Positions 34,583-46,513 of a stretch of DNA of 64,000 bases are shown piece by piece (within the stretch, counting starts at the first letter, position 1; each line of letters begins with the position of its first letter). The notes beneath the pieces were generated by a model that saw nothing but the letters and a program-made list of their open reading frames with translations, did no database searches and was not told the DNA's origin. A program made the position numbers and the translations under genes. This DNA comes from Bacteroidota bacterium. Its GTDB lineage: Bacteria > Bacteroidota > Ignavibacteria > UBA10030 > UBA8401. Where the stretch lies: the NCBI GenBank assembly GCA_008933835.1, contig WBUG01000009.1, positions 1-64,000 on the forward strand, in the 5' to 3' direction.

Positions 34583-35450
34583 CGGACGCTCCGATCTGTT
34601 CAATGGGGTGCCATGTGGTCTTGACCTCCTGCAGGTCCATGATGAGGTACGGATGCTCCGCCTCCGGCTTCTCCCACTTCATGACCCAGGTGAAGGGCCG
34701 CTTCACGTTCAGCGCGGCGTTCTCGCGGATGGTCCGTTCCTCGCCGCGGTCGGTTCGGCAGTACACCACGGCGTTCACGTCCATGTGACTGGAGAAGTGG
34801 GTGTGCAGTTCGGCGCTGTCGCCGGTGAGGATGTTCACCACGCCGCCGGGGAGGTCCGACGTGGCCAGCACTTCGGCGAAGGTGACCGCGGAGAGGGGAC
34901 GCGACCGCGAGGCGAGCACCACGCAGCTGTTCCCGCCGGCGATGCACGGGGCGATCACCGAGACGAGACCGAGCAGGGGACTCTCTTCGGGCGCGATGAT
35001 GGAGACGACGCCCGTCGGTTCCGGCACGGAGAAGTTGAAGTGCGGCGTGGCGACCGGATTGACGGTGCCGAAGAGCTGCTGATACTTGTCGCACCATCCG
35101 CTGTAGTACACCATCCGGTCCACCGCCGCCGCGACCTCCTTCTTCGCCGCGGCCGGCGTCATCCCCGTCCGCACCATCTCTTCGACGAACTGCTCCTTCC
35201 GTCCCTCCATCATCTCCGCGATGCGGTAGAGGATCTGGCCCCGGTTGAAGGCGGCCCGTCCGGACCAGCCGGCGAATGCGCTCCGGGCGGCGACGACCGC
35301 GTTCCGGAAGTCTTTCCGGGAGGAGAGGCAGACGTCCGCGATGACGGTTCCCCGGCGGTCCTTGAGCGGATAGTACCGTCCGCTCTCCGTGCGGGGGAAC
35401 TGTCCGCCGATGTAGATCTTGTAGGTCTTCAGAACTTCGATGCGTGTCAT
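34569..35450 (-). CDS. Truncated aldehyde-dehydrogenase-like protein without catalytic residues
   Basis: 293 residues that follow the N-terminal (NAD-binding) half of aldehyde dehydrogenases: KTYKIYIGGQFPRTESGRYY, AFAGWSGRAAFNRGQILYRIAEMM, YYSGWCDKYQQLFG, and LPGGVVNILTG. The catalytic half is missing: no ELGGK glutamate and no catalytic cysteine. The usual PWNFP loop is changed to APEESP. The frame is intact and ends with its own stop, so it looks like a stable protein, perhaps a partner of the full enzyme encoded just upstream (20-base gap; a GTG at 35474 would overlap it). Could also be a decaying duplicate. Confidence 0.78.
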   Translation of the reverse strand: MTRIEVLKTYKIYIGGQFPRTESGRYYPLKDRRGTVIADVCLSSRKDFRNAVVAARSAFAGWSGRAAFNRGQILYRIAEMMEGRKEQFVEEMVRTGMTPAAAKKEVAAAVDRMVYYSGWCDKYQQLFGTVNPVATPHFNFSVPEPTGVVSIIAPEESPLLGLVSVIAPCIAGGNSCVVLASRSRPLSAVTFAEVLATSDLPGGVVNILTGDSAELHTHFSSHMDVNAVVYCRTDRGEERTIRENAALNVKRPFTWVMKWEKPEAEHPYLIMDLQEVKTTWHPIEQIGASGGKY

Positions 35451-35470
35451 GGTCGTTGCCGGTGGATGGT

Positions 35471-36952
35471 TCACAAGTGTACGTAGGGGAGGAGTCCGTG
35501 CAGTCCTCCTTCGCGGCCGAAACCGCTCTCCTTATAACCGCCGAAGGGGGAGGTCGGATCGAACTTATTGTACGTGTTCGCCCACACGACGCCGGCGCGC
35601 ATCTTGGACGTCATGTTGAAGATCTTCGAGCCTTTGTCGGTCCAAACGCCCGCGGAGAGGCCGTACGGGATGTTGTTCGCCTTCTCGATGGCCTCTTCCA
35701 CCGTGCGGAAGGTCTGCACGGCGAGCACCGGACCGAAGATCTCCTCCTGCACGAGGCGGTGCGACTGCGACGTATGGAGGAAGAGGGTCGGCTTGCAGAA
35801 CCAGCCTTTGGAGGGGAGGGTGGCGGAGGATTGGTGCAGTTCCGCCCCTTCGTTCACGCCGATGGCGATGTAGGACGATATCTTCTCGAGCTGTTCCTTC
35901 GAGTTGATGGCGCCGATGTCGGTGTTCTTGTCCAGCGGGTCCCCCACGATGAGGGTCTCCATCCGCTCCTTCAGCTTGCGGATGACGGCGTCCGCGACCC
36001 CTTCCTGGACGAGCAGGCGCGAACCGGCGCAGCAGACATGTCCCTGATTGAAGAAGATGCCGTTCACGATCCCTTCCACCGCCTGGTCGATGGCGGCGTC
36101 TTCGAAGACGATGTTCGCGGCCTTTCCGCCGAGTTCCAGCGTCACCTTCTTCGCCGTTCCGGCCACCGCCTTCTGGATGAGCTTCCCGACATCGGTGGAA
36201 CCGGTGAAGGCGATCTTGTTCACGTGCGGATGCGCCACGAGCGCCGCGCCGGTCTTTCCGAAACCGGTCAGGATGTTGACGACGCCGTCCGGCAGTCCGC
36301 TGTCGCGGATGACCTCGGCCAGTTTGAGCGCGGTGAGCGGAGTGGTCTCCGCCGGCTTGAGCACCACCGTGTTCCCGGCGGCGAGGGCCGGGGCGATCTT
36401 CCAGGCGGCCATGAGCAGCGGGAAGTTCCAGGGGATGATCTGTCCGGCGACGCCGAGCGGACGGGGGGAACGGTTCGGAAAGGCGTACGGCAGTTTGTCC
36501 GCCCAGCCGGCGTAGTAGAAGAAATGGTTCGCCGCCAGGGGAATGTCCACGTCCCGCGATTCGCGGATCGGTTTGCCGCCGTCCATGCTCTCGATGACGG
36601 CAAACTCCCTGGCGCGTTCCTGGATGATGCGCGCGATGCGGTAGATGTATTTCGCCCGCTCCTTCGCCGGGGTCCGGCTCCAGGTCCGTTCATAGGCCCG
36701 CTTCGCCGCGGAGACCGCGGCGTCGACGTCCTTCTCTCCCGCGTCGGCGACCTCCGCCAGGGCTCCTTCGGTCGCTGGATTCACCGTGACGTAGTGCCGT
36801 CCGCTCTTCGGCGGAACGAACGCGCCGTTGATGAAGAGTCCGTACCGGTCCTGCAGCCGGATGTGGTCGCTGCTCTCCGGCGCCGGAGCGTAGGTCCAGC
36901 CGGAGAAGAAGGAGAGCGCCGCGGCGCCGTCCGTTGTGTCCTGTGCTTTCAT
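35471..36952 (-). CDS. Aldehyde dehydrogenase
   Basis: 493 residues, full length. PWNFP (174-178), LELGGK (E273) and GHVCCAGSR (catalytic cysteine C307 or its neighbour C308) are all present, with the standard C-terminal EEIFGPVL and SPFGGYKESGFGREGG. It oxidises an aldehyde to the acid with NAD(P). Located 51 bases downstream of deoC, whose reaction yields acetaldehyde, so acetaldehyde to acetate is a good guess. A short extra N-terminus (about 30 residues) precedes the usual domain. Confidence 0.92.
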   Translation of the reverse strand: MKAQDTTDGAAALSFFSGWTYAPAPESSDHIRLQDRYGLFINGAFVPPKSGRHYVTVNPATEGALAEVADAGEKDVDAAVSAAKRAYERTWSRTPAKERAKYIYRIARIIQERAREFAVIESMDGGKPIRESRDVDIPLAANHFFYYAGWADKLPYAFPNRSPRPLGVAGQIIPWNFPLLMAAWKIAPALAAGNTVVLKPAETTPLTALKLAEVIRDSGLPDGVVNILTGFGKTGAALVAHPHVNKIAFTGSTDVGKLIQKAVAGTAKKVTLELGGKAANIVFEDAAIDQAVEGIVNGIFFNQGHVCCAGSRLLVQEGVADAVIRKLKERMETLIVGDPLDKNTDIGAINSKEQLEKISSYIAIGVNEGAELHQSSATLPSKGWFCKPTLFLHTSQSHRLVQEEIFGPVLAVQTFRTVEEAIEKANNIPYGLSAGVWTDKGSKIFNMTSKMRAGVVWANTYNKFDPTSPFGGYKESGFGREGGLHGLLPYVHL

Positions 36953-36969
36953 CGTCGTCCTTGGGGGAC

Positions 36970-36989
36970 CGGACCCGCGGAAGGGTCCG
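36970..36989 (-). other. Intergenic hairpin between deoC and the aldehyde dehydrogenase gene
   Basis: CGGACCC (36970-36976) and GGGTCCG (36983-36989) form a perfect 7-bp stem with a six-base loop in the 51-base gap. No T-run follows in either direction, so it is not a classical terminator. It may adjust relative expression or RNA stability inside the operon. Confidence 0.4.
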
Positions 36990-37003
36990 TCCGACCGTGG
37001 TGG

Positions 37004-37915
37004 TTAGTCGTTCGAGAAATAGTCCTTGCTCTGGTAGGCGCCGCGCCGTTCCTTCCCGATCTGCAGCAGCACGTCGTTCGCCAGACTGCTCGCGCCGAAG
37101 CGGAACCATTCGTTGCTCATCCACGCCGCGCCGAGGGTCTCGTGCAGCATCACGAGGTAGTGGATGGCGACCTTCGCGGTGGAGATGCCGCCGGCCGGCT
37201 TCATGCCGACCATCCGTCCGGTGCGGTGGTAATGGTCCTTGATGGCCTGCAGCATGACGAGAGTGACCGGCATCGTGGCGGCAGGCTGCACCTTGCCCGT
37301 GGAGGTCTTGATGAAATCGGCGCCGGCGGCGATGGCGATGTCACTGGCGCGCCGGACGTTGTCCAGGGTGGAGAGCTCACCGGTCTCGAGGATGACCTTC
37401 AGCCGCGCAGAACCGCACGCCTCCTTCACCGCCGCGATCTCGTCGAACACGTACGCGTAGTTGCCGTTGAGGAACTCGCCCCGGGAGATCACCATGTCGA
37501 TCTCGTCCGCCCCTTCCGACACCGCGAAGCGGGTGTCGGAGAGCCGGACATCGAGGGAAGCGTTGCCGCTGGGGAAGGAAGTGGCGACAGAGGCGACCCG
37601 GATCCCGGTTCCCGTCAGCGCCTTCTTTGCCGTGCGGACATGGTTCGGATAGACGCAGACCGCCGCGACGGTCGGCAGGTCCGGCAGATGGTCGCACAGA
37701 TGCGCCGCCTTATAGCACATCTGCGTCACCTTTCCCGGGGTGTCCTTCCCCTCCAGCGTCGTCAGGTCGATCATGCTCAGGGTGAGCGTCAGCGCCTGCA
37801 TCTTCGACCCTTTCTTGATGCTTCGGGCCGTGAATCGTGCCGCACGCTCCTCGACGCCGACCTGGTCGACGACGGGGCTGAGCCGGAACAGAGTATTCTT
37901 CTCGTCAGTGGTCAT
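37004..37915 (-). CDS. deoC: Deoxyribose-phosphate aldolase
   Basis: 303 residues. The Schiff-base lysine lies in FIKTSTGK (K203), with the other active-site lysines in RLKVILETGEL (K173) and GMKPAGGI (K239). It splits 2-deoxyribose 5-phosphate into glyceraldehyde 3-phosphate and acetaldehyde. It has an N-terminal extension of about 40 residues compared with the E. coli type, as in the longer DeoC group. The start overlaps the stop of the secreted peptidase gene upstream by ATGA, and aldehyde dehydrogenase genes follow. Confidence 0.93.
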   Translation of the reverse strand: MTTDEKNTLFRLSPVVDQVGVEERAARFTARSIKKGSKMQALTLTLSMIDLTTLEGKDTPGKVTQMCYKAAHLCDHLPDLPTVAAVCVYPNHVRTAKKALTGTGIRVASVATSFPSGNASLDVRLSDTRFAVSEGADEIDMVISRGEFLNGNYAYVFDEIAAVKEACGSARLKVILETGELSTLDNVRRASDIAIAAGADFIKTSTGKVQPAATMPVTLVMLQAIKDHYHRTGRMVGMKPAGGISTAKVAIHYLVMLHETLGAAWMSNEWFRFGASSLANDVLLQIGKERRGAYQSKDYFSND

Positions 37916-40272
37916 CGCAGCAGAGTCATTTTCCTCGTGGAAGTGAGCGGTCCTGACGTTAATCTATAAAAATATACCCCCGATGACAACTGCCGGGCGT
38001 CGAAAATCAACGAATGGGGGCCGGCGGTTAGGAACCCGTCCGTGATGACCGCCGCCTCCTGTCCTAAGGGCGTGTAGACACGGAGAGAGGTGTGTCCGGC
38101 GTGCGGAAGCGTGAACGAGATGACCGTGGAGGGATTGAACGGATTCGGGTGGTTCTGCGCCAGTGTGAACGACGCCGGAGCGGATGCTGGCTCGGCCGAT
38201 TGAGGTGATGCGGCATGGCCGGTGATGCGGATGTCGTCGACGCTCCATCCGTCGTGCTCGATGGCGCCGTCCGACAGGAGACGGAAACGGAGCTTCATCG
38301 GTTTCCCGGCGAAGAAGGAAAGGTCGGCGCGCTGCTCCAGCCATGTCATGCCGGGTGTGTATCCGTCATACCCGTGGAGTGTCGCCGGCTGCATGCTGCC
38401 GTCCCGTGCCGAGCCGCGCCTTGCGGACGTGGTGCGGAGCGGTGACCACGAGATTCCGCCGTTGGACGAGGCTTCGACGATGGCGAAATCCCACGTCGAT
38501 TCCACCTCCCATACCGTCCGGAAGGTGAGTTCCGCCGAACCGAACGCTGTGAGATCGAGCGGTGTCGTCAGGGTGAGTGCGTTGTTCGCGTTCGGCGCAT
38601 AGTCGCCGGCGGGACTGTCGGTGAAATACGTGTTCCCGTTCGACGTCTCCGTCGCGACGCCCCAACCGCTTCCGGTGTTCCACATCGCGGTGGTGGCCGC
38701 GCTGTCATGGAAGAGCACCGTTCCCGTGCCGCTGTAGAACCGCAGCGTGTCGCTCTTCAGGATGCCGGCGGAGTCCGAGGCCTGCACGACGACGGCGCGG
38801 GGTCCCTCCGGAACGGAAGGAATGAGGAAGACGACGGTCGATTCCGCCATGGAAGGAACGGCGCCGAGCGTCCGCTGCACCGGCGCTCCTCCGGGGAGCG
38901 GGGCGGCGGAGAGATTCCACACGCCGGAGCGCTGCAGTCCGATGTTGCGGACCTTGACCGCGAGCGCGGTGACGCCGGGCGCGGATTGCTCCGCCGTGAA
39001 GTCACGGAACGACGGAAACGCGCCCGCGGTGTACGCGAGGAGGACGTTCTGGTGCACGTTCTCTTCCGCGAGGGGATAGATCTCGGCCTTCGTCGGCCAG
39101 AAGCCGGTCGCGCCGACCTCGGGGGTGAAGGCGAAGGTCGGCACCTTTCCGGAATCGCTGTACATGTAATCGTCCGAGTTTCCCCGGGTCGAATACTGCA
39201 CCGTCTCCAGATCGGTGCCGGTGGTGTACCGGCTTCCGCCGGTCATCTCGTACGCCCAGTACCGGTACAGTATTGAATCATCGCTCTCACCAGAACGGTA
39301 TCCCCAGGGATAGATGAGGTAGTTGCCGTAGGTATGGTAGTTGAAACAGGTGCGGATGTTCCGTTGTTCGATGAACCGGCGAACCGCCTGCGTCTCCGGC
39401 TCGGAGAACGGGTCCGTGCCGCGGTAGGAGTCGTTGTTCGGCGTGGTGCTGGAGCCGAGCGGATTCGGATAGTCCCACATGAAGTGGGGACCGTAGTTCC
39501 GGTTCAGGTCCACTCCCTTGTTGGACGTGCCGACGTCCCTCCGGTTCTTCCGGTGCATACCGCCTCCCTCCGGATTGGTCGCTTCATTATAGAGGACGCC
39601 GTCCGGGTTCACCGCGGGGATGAACCACATCTGTCGGTTCTCCACCAGGTATGTGGCGACCGGATCGGTGCCGTAGTTCTCCAGCAGCCACCACATGAAA
39701 TAGATGACGGTCATCATGCTCTGCGGCTCCCGCGCGTGATGCAGCGACGTGTAGAGCACTTCCGGCTCTCCGGGCTCGTGGGTCCCGACGCCGTCGGAGA
39801 TCTTCACCGCGTAGATGGGACGGCCTTCGATGGTGATGCCGATGGAATCCTTCGCCGCGGCGAGGGCGGGAAAGAGCAGATGCATCGAATCGATCTGCTG
39901 CACCATCTCCTGATACCGGAGGAATCCCCCCATCGACCCGTAGCGGAAGTACGTCGGCGCACCGGACGGGAGGGAGGACGAGACCGGGAGAGCGGACGAA
40001 CGGCGAGCCGCATAGTGCCGTTCCCAGTCGGGGATGAGAACAGTGTACGGGATACCGTTCGCACGGAGCGCTTCCGCCTCGTCGCCGCTGACGAACACAT
40101 CGACCGCCGTACCGATCTTACCGCTGAAATGGTCCGTAGCGACGCCGAGTGCGGTGAGACGCCGGAACTCCTCCGCGGAACGGACCGGGATGCGCACCTG
40201 GCTGTAGCGCGGCTGTGCCGCGGCGGAGAACAAGGCGGTGATAATGAGGAGGAACAGGATGATTGGTTTCAT
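37912..40272 (-). CDS. Secreted M14 metallocarboxypeptidase with T9SS sorting domain
   Basis: 786 residues: signal peptide, a short N-terminal region, then an M14 zinc carboxypeptidase domain with HHAREPQS (zinc His and Glu), VDLNRNYGPHF, NYHTYGNYLIYPWGY and TPEVGATGFWP (catalytic Glu). A middle beta region contains an immune-inhibitor-A-like segment (FFAGKPMKLRFRLLSDGAIEHDGWSVDDIRI), and the C-terminus is a NHPNPFNPSTVISFTL type IX sorting domain. Expected outside the cell or on its surface. Start at 40272 overlaps the upstream stop by ATGA; the much longer frame extending to 41091 is antisense-type shadow of the upstream gene. Confidence 0.9.
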   Translation of the reverse strand: MKPIILFLLIITALFSAAAQPRYSQVRIPVRSAEEFRRLTALGVATDHFSGKIGTAVDVFVSGDEAEALRANGIPYTVLIPDWERHYAARRSSALPVSSSLPSGAPTYFRYGSMGGFLRYQEMVQQIDSMHLLFPALAAAKDSIGITIEGRPIYAVKISDGVGTHEPGEPEVLYTSLHHAREPQSMMTVIYFMWWLLENYGTDPVATYLVENRQMWFIPAVNPDGVLYNEATNPEGGGMHRKNRRDVGTSNKGVDLNRNYGPHFMWDYPNPLGSSTTPNNDSYRGTDPFSEPETQAVRRFIEQRNIRTCFNYHTYGNYLIYPWGYRSGESDDSILYRYWAYEMTGGSRYTTGTDLETVQYSTRGNSDDYMYSDSGKVPTFAFTPEVGATGFWPTKAEIYPLAEENVHQNVLLAYTAGAFPSFRDFTAEQSAPGVTALAVKVRNIGLQRSGVWNLSAAPLPGGAPVQRTLGAVPSMAESTVVFLIPSVPEGPRAVVVQASDSAGILKSDTLRFYSGTGTVLFHDSAATTAMWNTGSGWGVATETSNGNTYFTDSPAGDYAPNANNALTLTTPLDLTAFGSAELTFRTVWEVESTWDFAIVEASSNGGISWSPLRTTSARRGSARDGSMQPATLHGYDGYTPGMTWLEQRADLSFFAGKPMKLRFRLLSDGAIEHDGWSVDDIRITGHAASPQSAEPASAPASFTLAQNHPNPFNPSTVISFTLPHAGHTSLRVYTPLGQEAAVITDGFLTAGPHSLIFDARQLSSGVYFYRLTSGPLTSTRKMTLLR

Positions 40273-41963
40273 CGTGTGACGACCATCTTTCGGGTTCGTG
40301 TGTAAGGACCGGCGGTGAGCGTGTACAGATAGACGCCGGATGGGATGGAAGCGGCGCTGAACGTTTCGACGTGCCGTCCCGCAGGGCGCTGCGCCTGCAC
40401 CAGTGTCGCAATGCGGCGTCCGAGCAGGTCGTACACCGACAGGTCGACGAACTGCGCGGCGGCCAGCGTATAGCCGATGGTTGTGGATGGATTGAACGGA
40501 TTCGGCATGTTCTGTTCGAGATGGAACGAGCCGGGGAGCGGGATGTCGCTCCCGCCGGCATGGGTCACCGACGGGGCGAGCAGGACGTACACCGTGTCGG
40601 TCGTCCCCGCCTTCGTGACGATGCTGAGGGTGTCCGCGGTGTATCCGCTCTTCGCGAAGAGGACGGAATGCGTTCCCGCCGCGGTGCCGTAGCGGTAGAT
40701 GCCGGTCGCGGTCGTCGTCTGGATCCGTCCGGTCTCCAGCACCGTCACCGTCACGCCGGAGAGGGGGGCGTTCGTCAGCGCATCGCGCACGATGCCGACG
40801 ACGGAGCCGCCGGGCTTTTCGTTCACCGTCAAGACGTACAGGCCGGTGTTCATGTCCGACACGGCGACCTTGCCCGACGGGAAGTACGGATACACGCCCC
40901 AGGCGCCGTGGAACACCGGGTGGTCTCCGCTCTTCCGCGGTCCGGGGTACGTGTCGTAGAACGCCACCTCGATGGGATTCGCCGGGTTCGAAACGTCGAG
41001 GACGCGGAACCCGTCCCCGTAGTACGCGATGTACAGGAAGTTCCCCTTCACGAACACGTTGTGGATGCTGGCGGTCGCGGACGAGACCCACGATGCGATC
41101 TCGACCGGAGCGTTCCGGTTCGTGATGTCGTAGATGTGCAGCTTGTACGGGTTCGTGATGGTCGCGGAGGGGGCTTCGGTGGCGACGAACATCGTCCGAC
41201 CGTCGTCGCTCAGCCAGACCTGATGCGTCCGTCCTTCGGGTACGGTCGGCACCATGCTGACGACCTTCGATGCGGTGTTCTGCGTATAGTGTCCCTTCAC
41301 GGTGAGGTCCACGATGTCGAGTCGTCCGGCATTGATGGCGGCGGCGTAGAGCGTGTCGTTGCGGACGTATGCGTCGTGCACGTACGGCGTGCTTCCTTTG
41401 CCGTAGGAACCGACCTGCCGCGGATTCACCGGGTCCGAAACGTCCATGATGCGCGTGCCGCCGAAATCACCGCCGTTCGCATAGAGGAAGTGTCCGTCGA
41501 TGGTGAGCGTGTGGGCGCGGAGGTACGATTGGACGGACGTCGTGGTGTCCTTCCACGTGTACGTCTTCACGAACGTGACAGAATCGGGGAGCGTGCTCAG
41601 GTCGTGGATCTGGATGCCGGGACGTTTGGCCGGGTCGGTCCCTTCGGCGCCGACGTAGAGATGGTGACCGAACGTCCGGAACTCATGGTAATTGTAGCCG
41701 GAAGGCGGGCCAGGAAGGAGGGCCGTTTCCTTCAGCGGAAGCGACGAGATGTCCACGACGGAGGTCCCTTTGGACGTGCCGATGAACGCGTACTCTTTCC
41801 CGGACACGGTATCGGTCCAGCCCCACACTTCGGAGTAGTCCGCGCCGTTCGCTCCGCCGGTGTACGGATCGATGGAGCCGTAGAACGTCACGTTATAGGA
41901 TGACTGACCGTACAGCACTGCCGTCGTCACTGCACAAAGGAACACGCACCGCATCATCGTCAT
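40269..41963 (-). CDS. Choice-of-anchor B family secreted protein with T9SS sorting domain
   Basis: 564 residues: signal peptide, a repeated beta-propeller-like region with phrases YAFIGTSKGTSVVDIS, RIMDVSDPVNPRQVGSY, LHIYDITNRNAPVEIASW and FRVLDVSNPANPIEVAFYDTYPG typical of the choice-of-anchor B family (LVIVP-type repeats), a carboxypeptidase-regulatory-like domain (VVGIVRDALTNAPLSGVTVTVLETG), and a NMPNPFNPSTTIGYTL type IX sorting domain. AAGGAG lies just before the ATG. Function unknown; first gene of the run that includes the M14 peptidase and deoC. Confidence 0.85.
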   Translation of the reverse strand: MTMMRCVFLCAVTTAVLYGQSSYNVTFYGSIDPYTGGANGADYSEVWGWTDTVSGKEYAFIGTSKGTSVVDISSLPLKETALLPGPPSGYNYHEFRTFGHHLYVGAEGTDPAKRPGIQIHDLSTLPDSVTFVKTYTWKDTTTSVQSYLRAHTLTIDGHFLYANGGDFGGTRIMDVSDPVNPRQVGSYGKGSTPYVHDAYVRNDTLYAAAINAGRLDIVDLTVKGHYTQNTASKVVSMVPTVPEGRTHQVWLSDDGRTMFVATEAPSATITNPYKLHIYDITNRNAPVEIASWVSSATASIHNVFVKGNFLYIAYYGDGFRVLDVSNPANPIEVAFYDTYPGPRKSGDHPVFHGAWGVYPYFPSGKVAVSDMNTGLYVLTVNEKPGGSVVGIVRDALTNAPLSGVTVTVLETGRIQTTTATGIYRYGTAAGTHSVLFAKSGYTADTLSIVTKAGTTDTVYVLLAPSVTHAGGSDIPLPGSFHLEQNMPNPFNPSTTIGYTLAAAQFVDLSVYDLLGRRIATLVQAQRPAGRHVETFSAASIPSGVYLYTLTAGPYTRTRKMVVTR

Positions 41964-41979
41964 GGTCTCCTTCTCCAGT

Positions 41980-43731
41980 TCACTCCTCGCTGAATGTTAC
42001 CCGCCGCATGCCGCGCAGCGCGTTGCACAGGAACAACTCGTTCGCGTTCCGGACATCGTCCAATGTGATGACCGCTTCCTTCGCCCGCGGGTCGGTCTCG
42101 AGCACGTATCGGCGGTACACTCCCGGCAGGGCGCCGCTCTCCAACGGAGGGGTGAGCAGTCCGGTCCCTGTCTCTATAAATAGAGAGTGGATGGACCCTT
42201 CCGCCGCTTCGCCCCGTTCGTTCAGGAACAGATATTCCAGGATACCTTCCTCCGCCGCCGTCCGTGCATACCGGTCGTACACCTCCCGGTCGGTCGTCTT
42301 GTGCCGGCGTGAAGGATCGGTGGAGCGGATGCGTTCCGGTGCCAGTCGCATCACCGGCCGCACTGTTCTTTCGGCCAGTTCCGATGATTCGATGTCGTAC
42401 CGCCCGTCCCGACGGAGCAGCAGCCGGAACCGCCGCCTCGTTCCCGGAGGATGCTGAAGGGCTTCGTTCTTCAATGCCGCGCGAACGGTCCCTTCGTCCA
42501 TCGGAATGCCGAAGTATTCCGCGGAAGAGCGCAGCCGGTCCAGATGCAGGTCAAGGAGCGGAAATCCGTTCTCCCACAGCATCGTCTCGATGAGGGAATG
42601 GTCCGGTACGGCGCGGGTGAGGAACGACGCCTTCAACAGGCATTCGTCGTACTCCCGAACCGGGTCGGAGTCGAACACGATGCCGCTGCCGACACCCATC
42701 CGTCCGTTGCCGCCGGAGAGTTCGACGGTCCGGATGGGGACGTTGAAGACCGCGTCTCCTTCCGGTGAGATGAACCCCACCGCACCGCAGTACACGCCCC
42801 GCTCATGCCGTTCAAGTTCGCGGATGATCTGCATCGCCCGGATCTTCGGTGCGCCGGTGACCGAGCCGCAAGGGAAGAGGGCGCGGACGATGTCGAACAG
42901 ACGGACCTCCGGCCGGAGCGTCCCGGTCACGGTGGAGGTCATCTGCAGTACGGAATCGTACGTCTCGACGGAGAACATCGCGGGAACGGCGACGCTTCCC
43001 GGCACGCAGATGCGGCCGAGGTCGTTGCGGAGCAGGTCCACGATCATCAGGTTCTCGCTCCGGTTCTTCTCGTCCGTCCGGAGCCACTCGGCGTTGCGCC
43101 GGTCCCCGTCCAGGTCCGCTCCGCGGGGGGCCGTCCCCTTCATCGGCCGGCAGGTAATGGTCCGTCCCGCGGTCCGGAAGAAGAGTTCGGGTGAGAAGGA
43201 GAGGATGTGCCTCTCCCCGAGATTGAGGAACGCCGCATAGGGGACCCGCTGCCGCCGGCGAAGATGAACGTACAGTTCCTCCGGGGATGCATCGGTACCG
43301 AACGTCACAGCATCGGTGAAGTTCACCTGATAGGCGTCCCCCTCCGCGATGTACCGCCGGATGCGTTCGACGGCGTGATGGTACGCTTCGGCGCCGATGG
43401 AGATCTGCAGGTTGCGGACGGGACTCTCCGTGCTCTCGGGCACCTCGTCGTCCGTGACCGCCCCGAACGCCGTCGGCGCTTCGAAGATGCCGAACCGGGC
43501 CAGCGGCGTTCCGGCAGCGGCGGGGGGATGCGGCAGGACGTCGTCCAGATGGTATCCGCACTCGTACGCGATGAAACCGGCCGCCCACCGTCCTTCCGCA
43601 CGGCGGCGTTCCATCCGCTCGAAGAGGCCGGGGAGTTCGCCGGGCTCTGTCGCGGTCAGCGTTTCCAGAGGGGAATGAAAGAAGAGCGTGCGCGCCCCGT
43701 CCGAATCCGCCCGCGACGTTTCAAAGAGCAT
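41980..43731 (-). CDS. pabBC: Fused aminodeoxychorismate synthase component I / aminodeoxychorismate lyase
   Basis: 583 residues joining PabB (about 1-350) and PabC (about 370-583). The PabB part has GDAYQVNFTDA, the lysine-containing RPMKGTAPRG of the PabB type, NLMIVDLLRNDLG and GSVTGAPKIRAMQII. The PabC part has SLIETMLWENGFPLLDLHLDRL, HKTTDREVYDRYAR (PLP lysine) and LNERGEAAEGSIHSLF. Together they make p-aminobenzoate for folate from chorismate; the glutamine amidotransferase PabA is not in the window. I start at ATG 43731, downstream of the valS terminator; a TTG at 43758 inside the T-tract, or an ATG at 43815 before the terminator, are less likely. Confidence 0.9.
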   Translation of the reverse strand: MLFETSRADSDGARTLFFHSPLETLTATEPGELPGLFERMERRRAEGRWAAGFIAYECGYHLDDVLPHPPAAAGTPLARFGIFEAPTAFGAVTDDEVPESTESPVRNLQISIGAEAYHHAVERIRRYIAEGDAYQVNFTDAVTFGTDASPEELYVHLRRRQRVPYAAFLNLGERHILSFSPELFFRTAGRTITCRPMKGTAPRGADLDGDRRNAEWLRTDEKNRSENLMIVDLLRNDLGRICVPGSVAVPAMFSVETYDSVLQMTSTVTGTLRPEVRLFDIVRALFPCGSVTGAPKIRAMQIIRELERHERGVYCGAVGFISPEGDAVFNVPIRTVELSGGNGRMGVGSGIVFDSDPVREYDECLLKASFLTRAVPDHSLIETMLWENGFPLLDLHLDRLRSSAEYFGIPMDEGTVRAALKNEALQHPPGTRRRFRLLLRRDGRYDIESSELAERTVRPVMRLAPERIRSTDPSRRHKTTDREVYDRYARTAAEEGILEYLFLNERGEAAEGSIHSLFIETGTGLLTPPLESGALPGVYRRYVLETDPRAKEAVITLDDVRNANELFLCNALRGMRRVTFSEE

Positions 43732-43756
43732 GGCACCGGGACGCTGCAGCAGCGGC

Positions 43757-43790
43757 AATAAAAAAGCACGGCCGGCGGACCGGCCGTGCT
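43757..43790 (-). terminator. Rho-independent terminator after valS
   Basis: Perfect 11-bp stem (AGCACGGCCGG 43765-43775 / CCGGCCGTGCT 43780-43790) with a four-base loop. On the minus strand it is followed by TTTTTATT. It ends the valS transcript 18 bases after the valS stop. It also shows that the pabBC reading frame upstream of 43757 is unlikely to be used. Confidence 0.88.
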
Positions 43791-43807
43791 CCGGTGTCGC
43801 GCGGACC

Positions 43808-46489
<2,682 letters not shown>

Positions 46490-46513
46490 GGTCGTGCGTT
46501 GGTTGTTGTCGGC

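Noticed and set aside
35444-37969. An 841-residue plus-strand frame opposite aldehyde dehydrogenase and deoC
   Set aside because: Antisense shadow; the minus-strand genes are certain and use start/stop overlaps.
40273-41091. N-terminal extension of the M14 peptidase frame up to 41091
   Set aside because: The extension lies within the choice-of-anchor B gene; the ATG at 40272 begins a clear signal peptide and overlaps the upstream stop.
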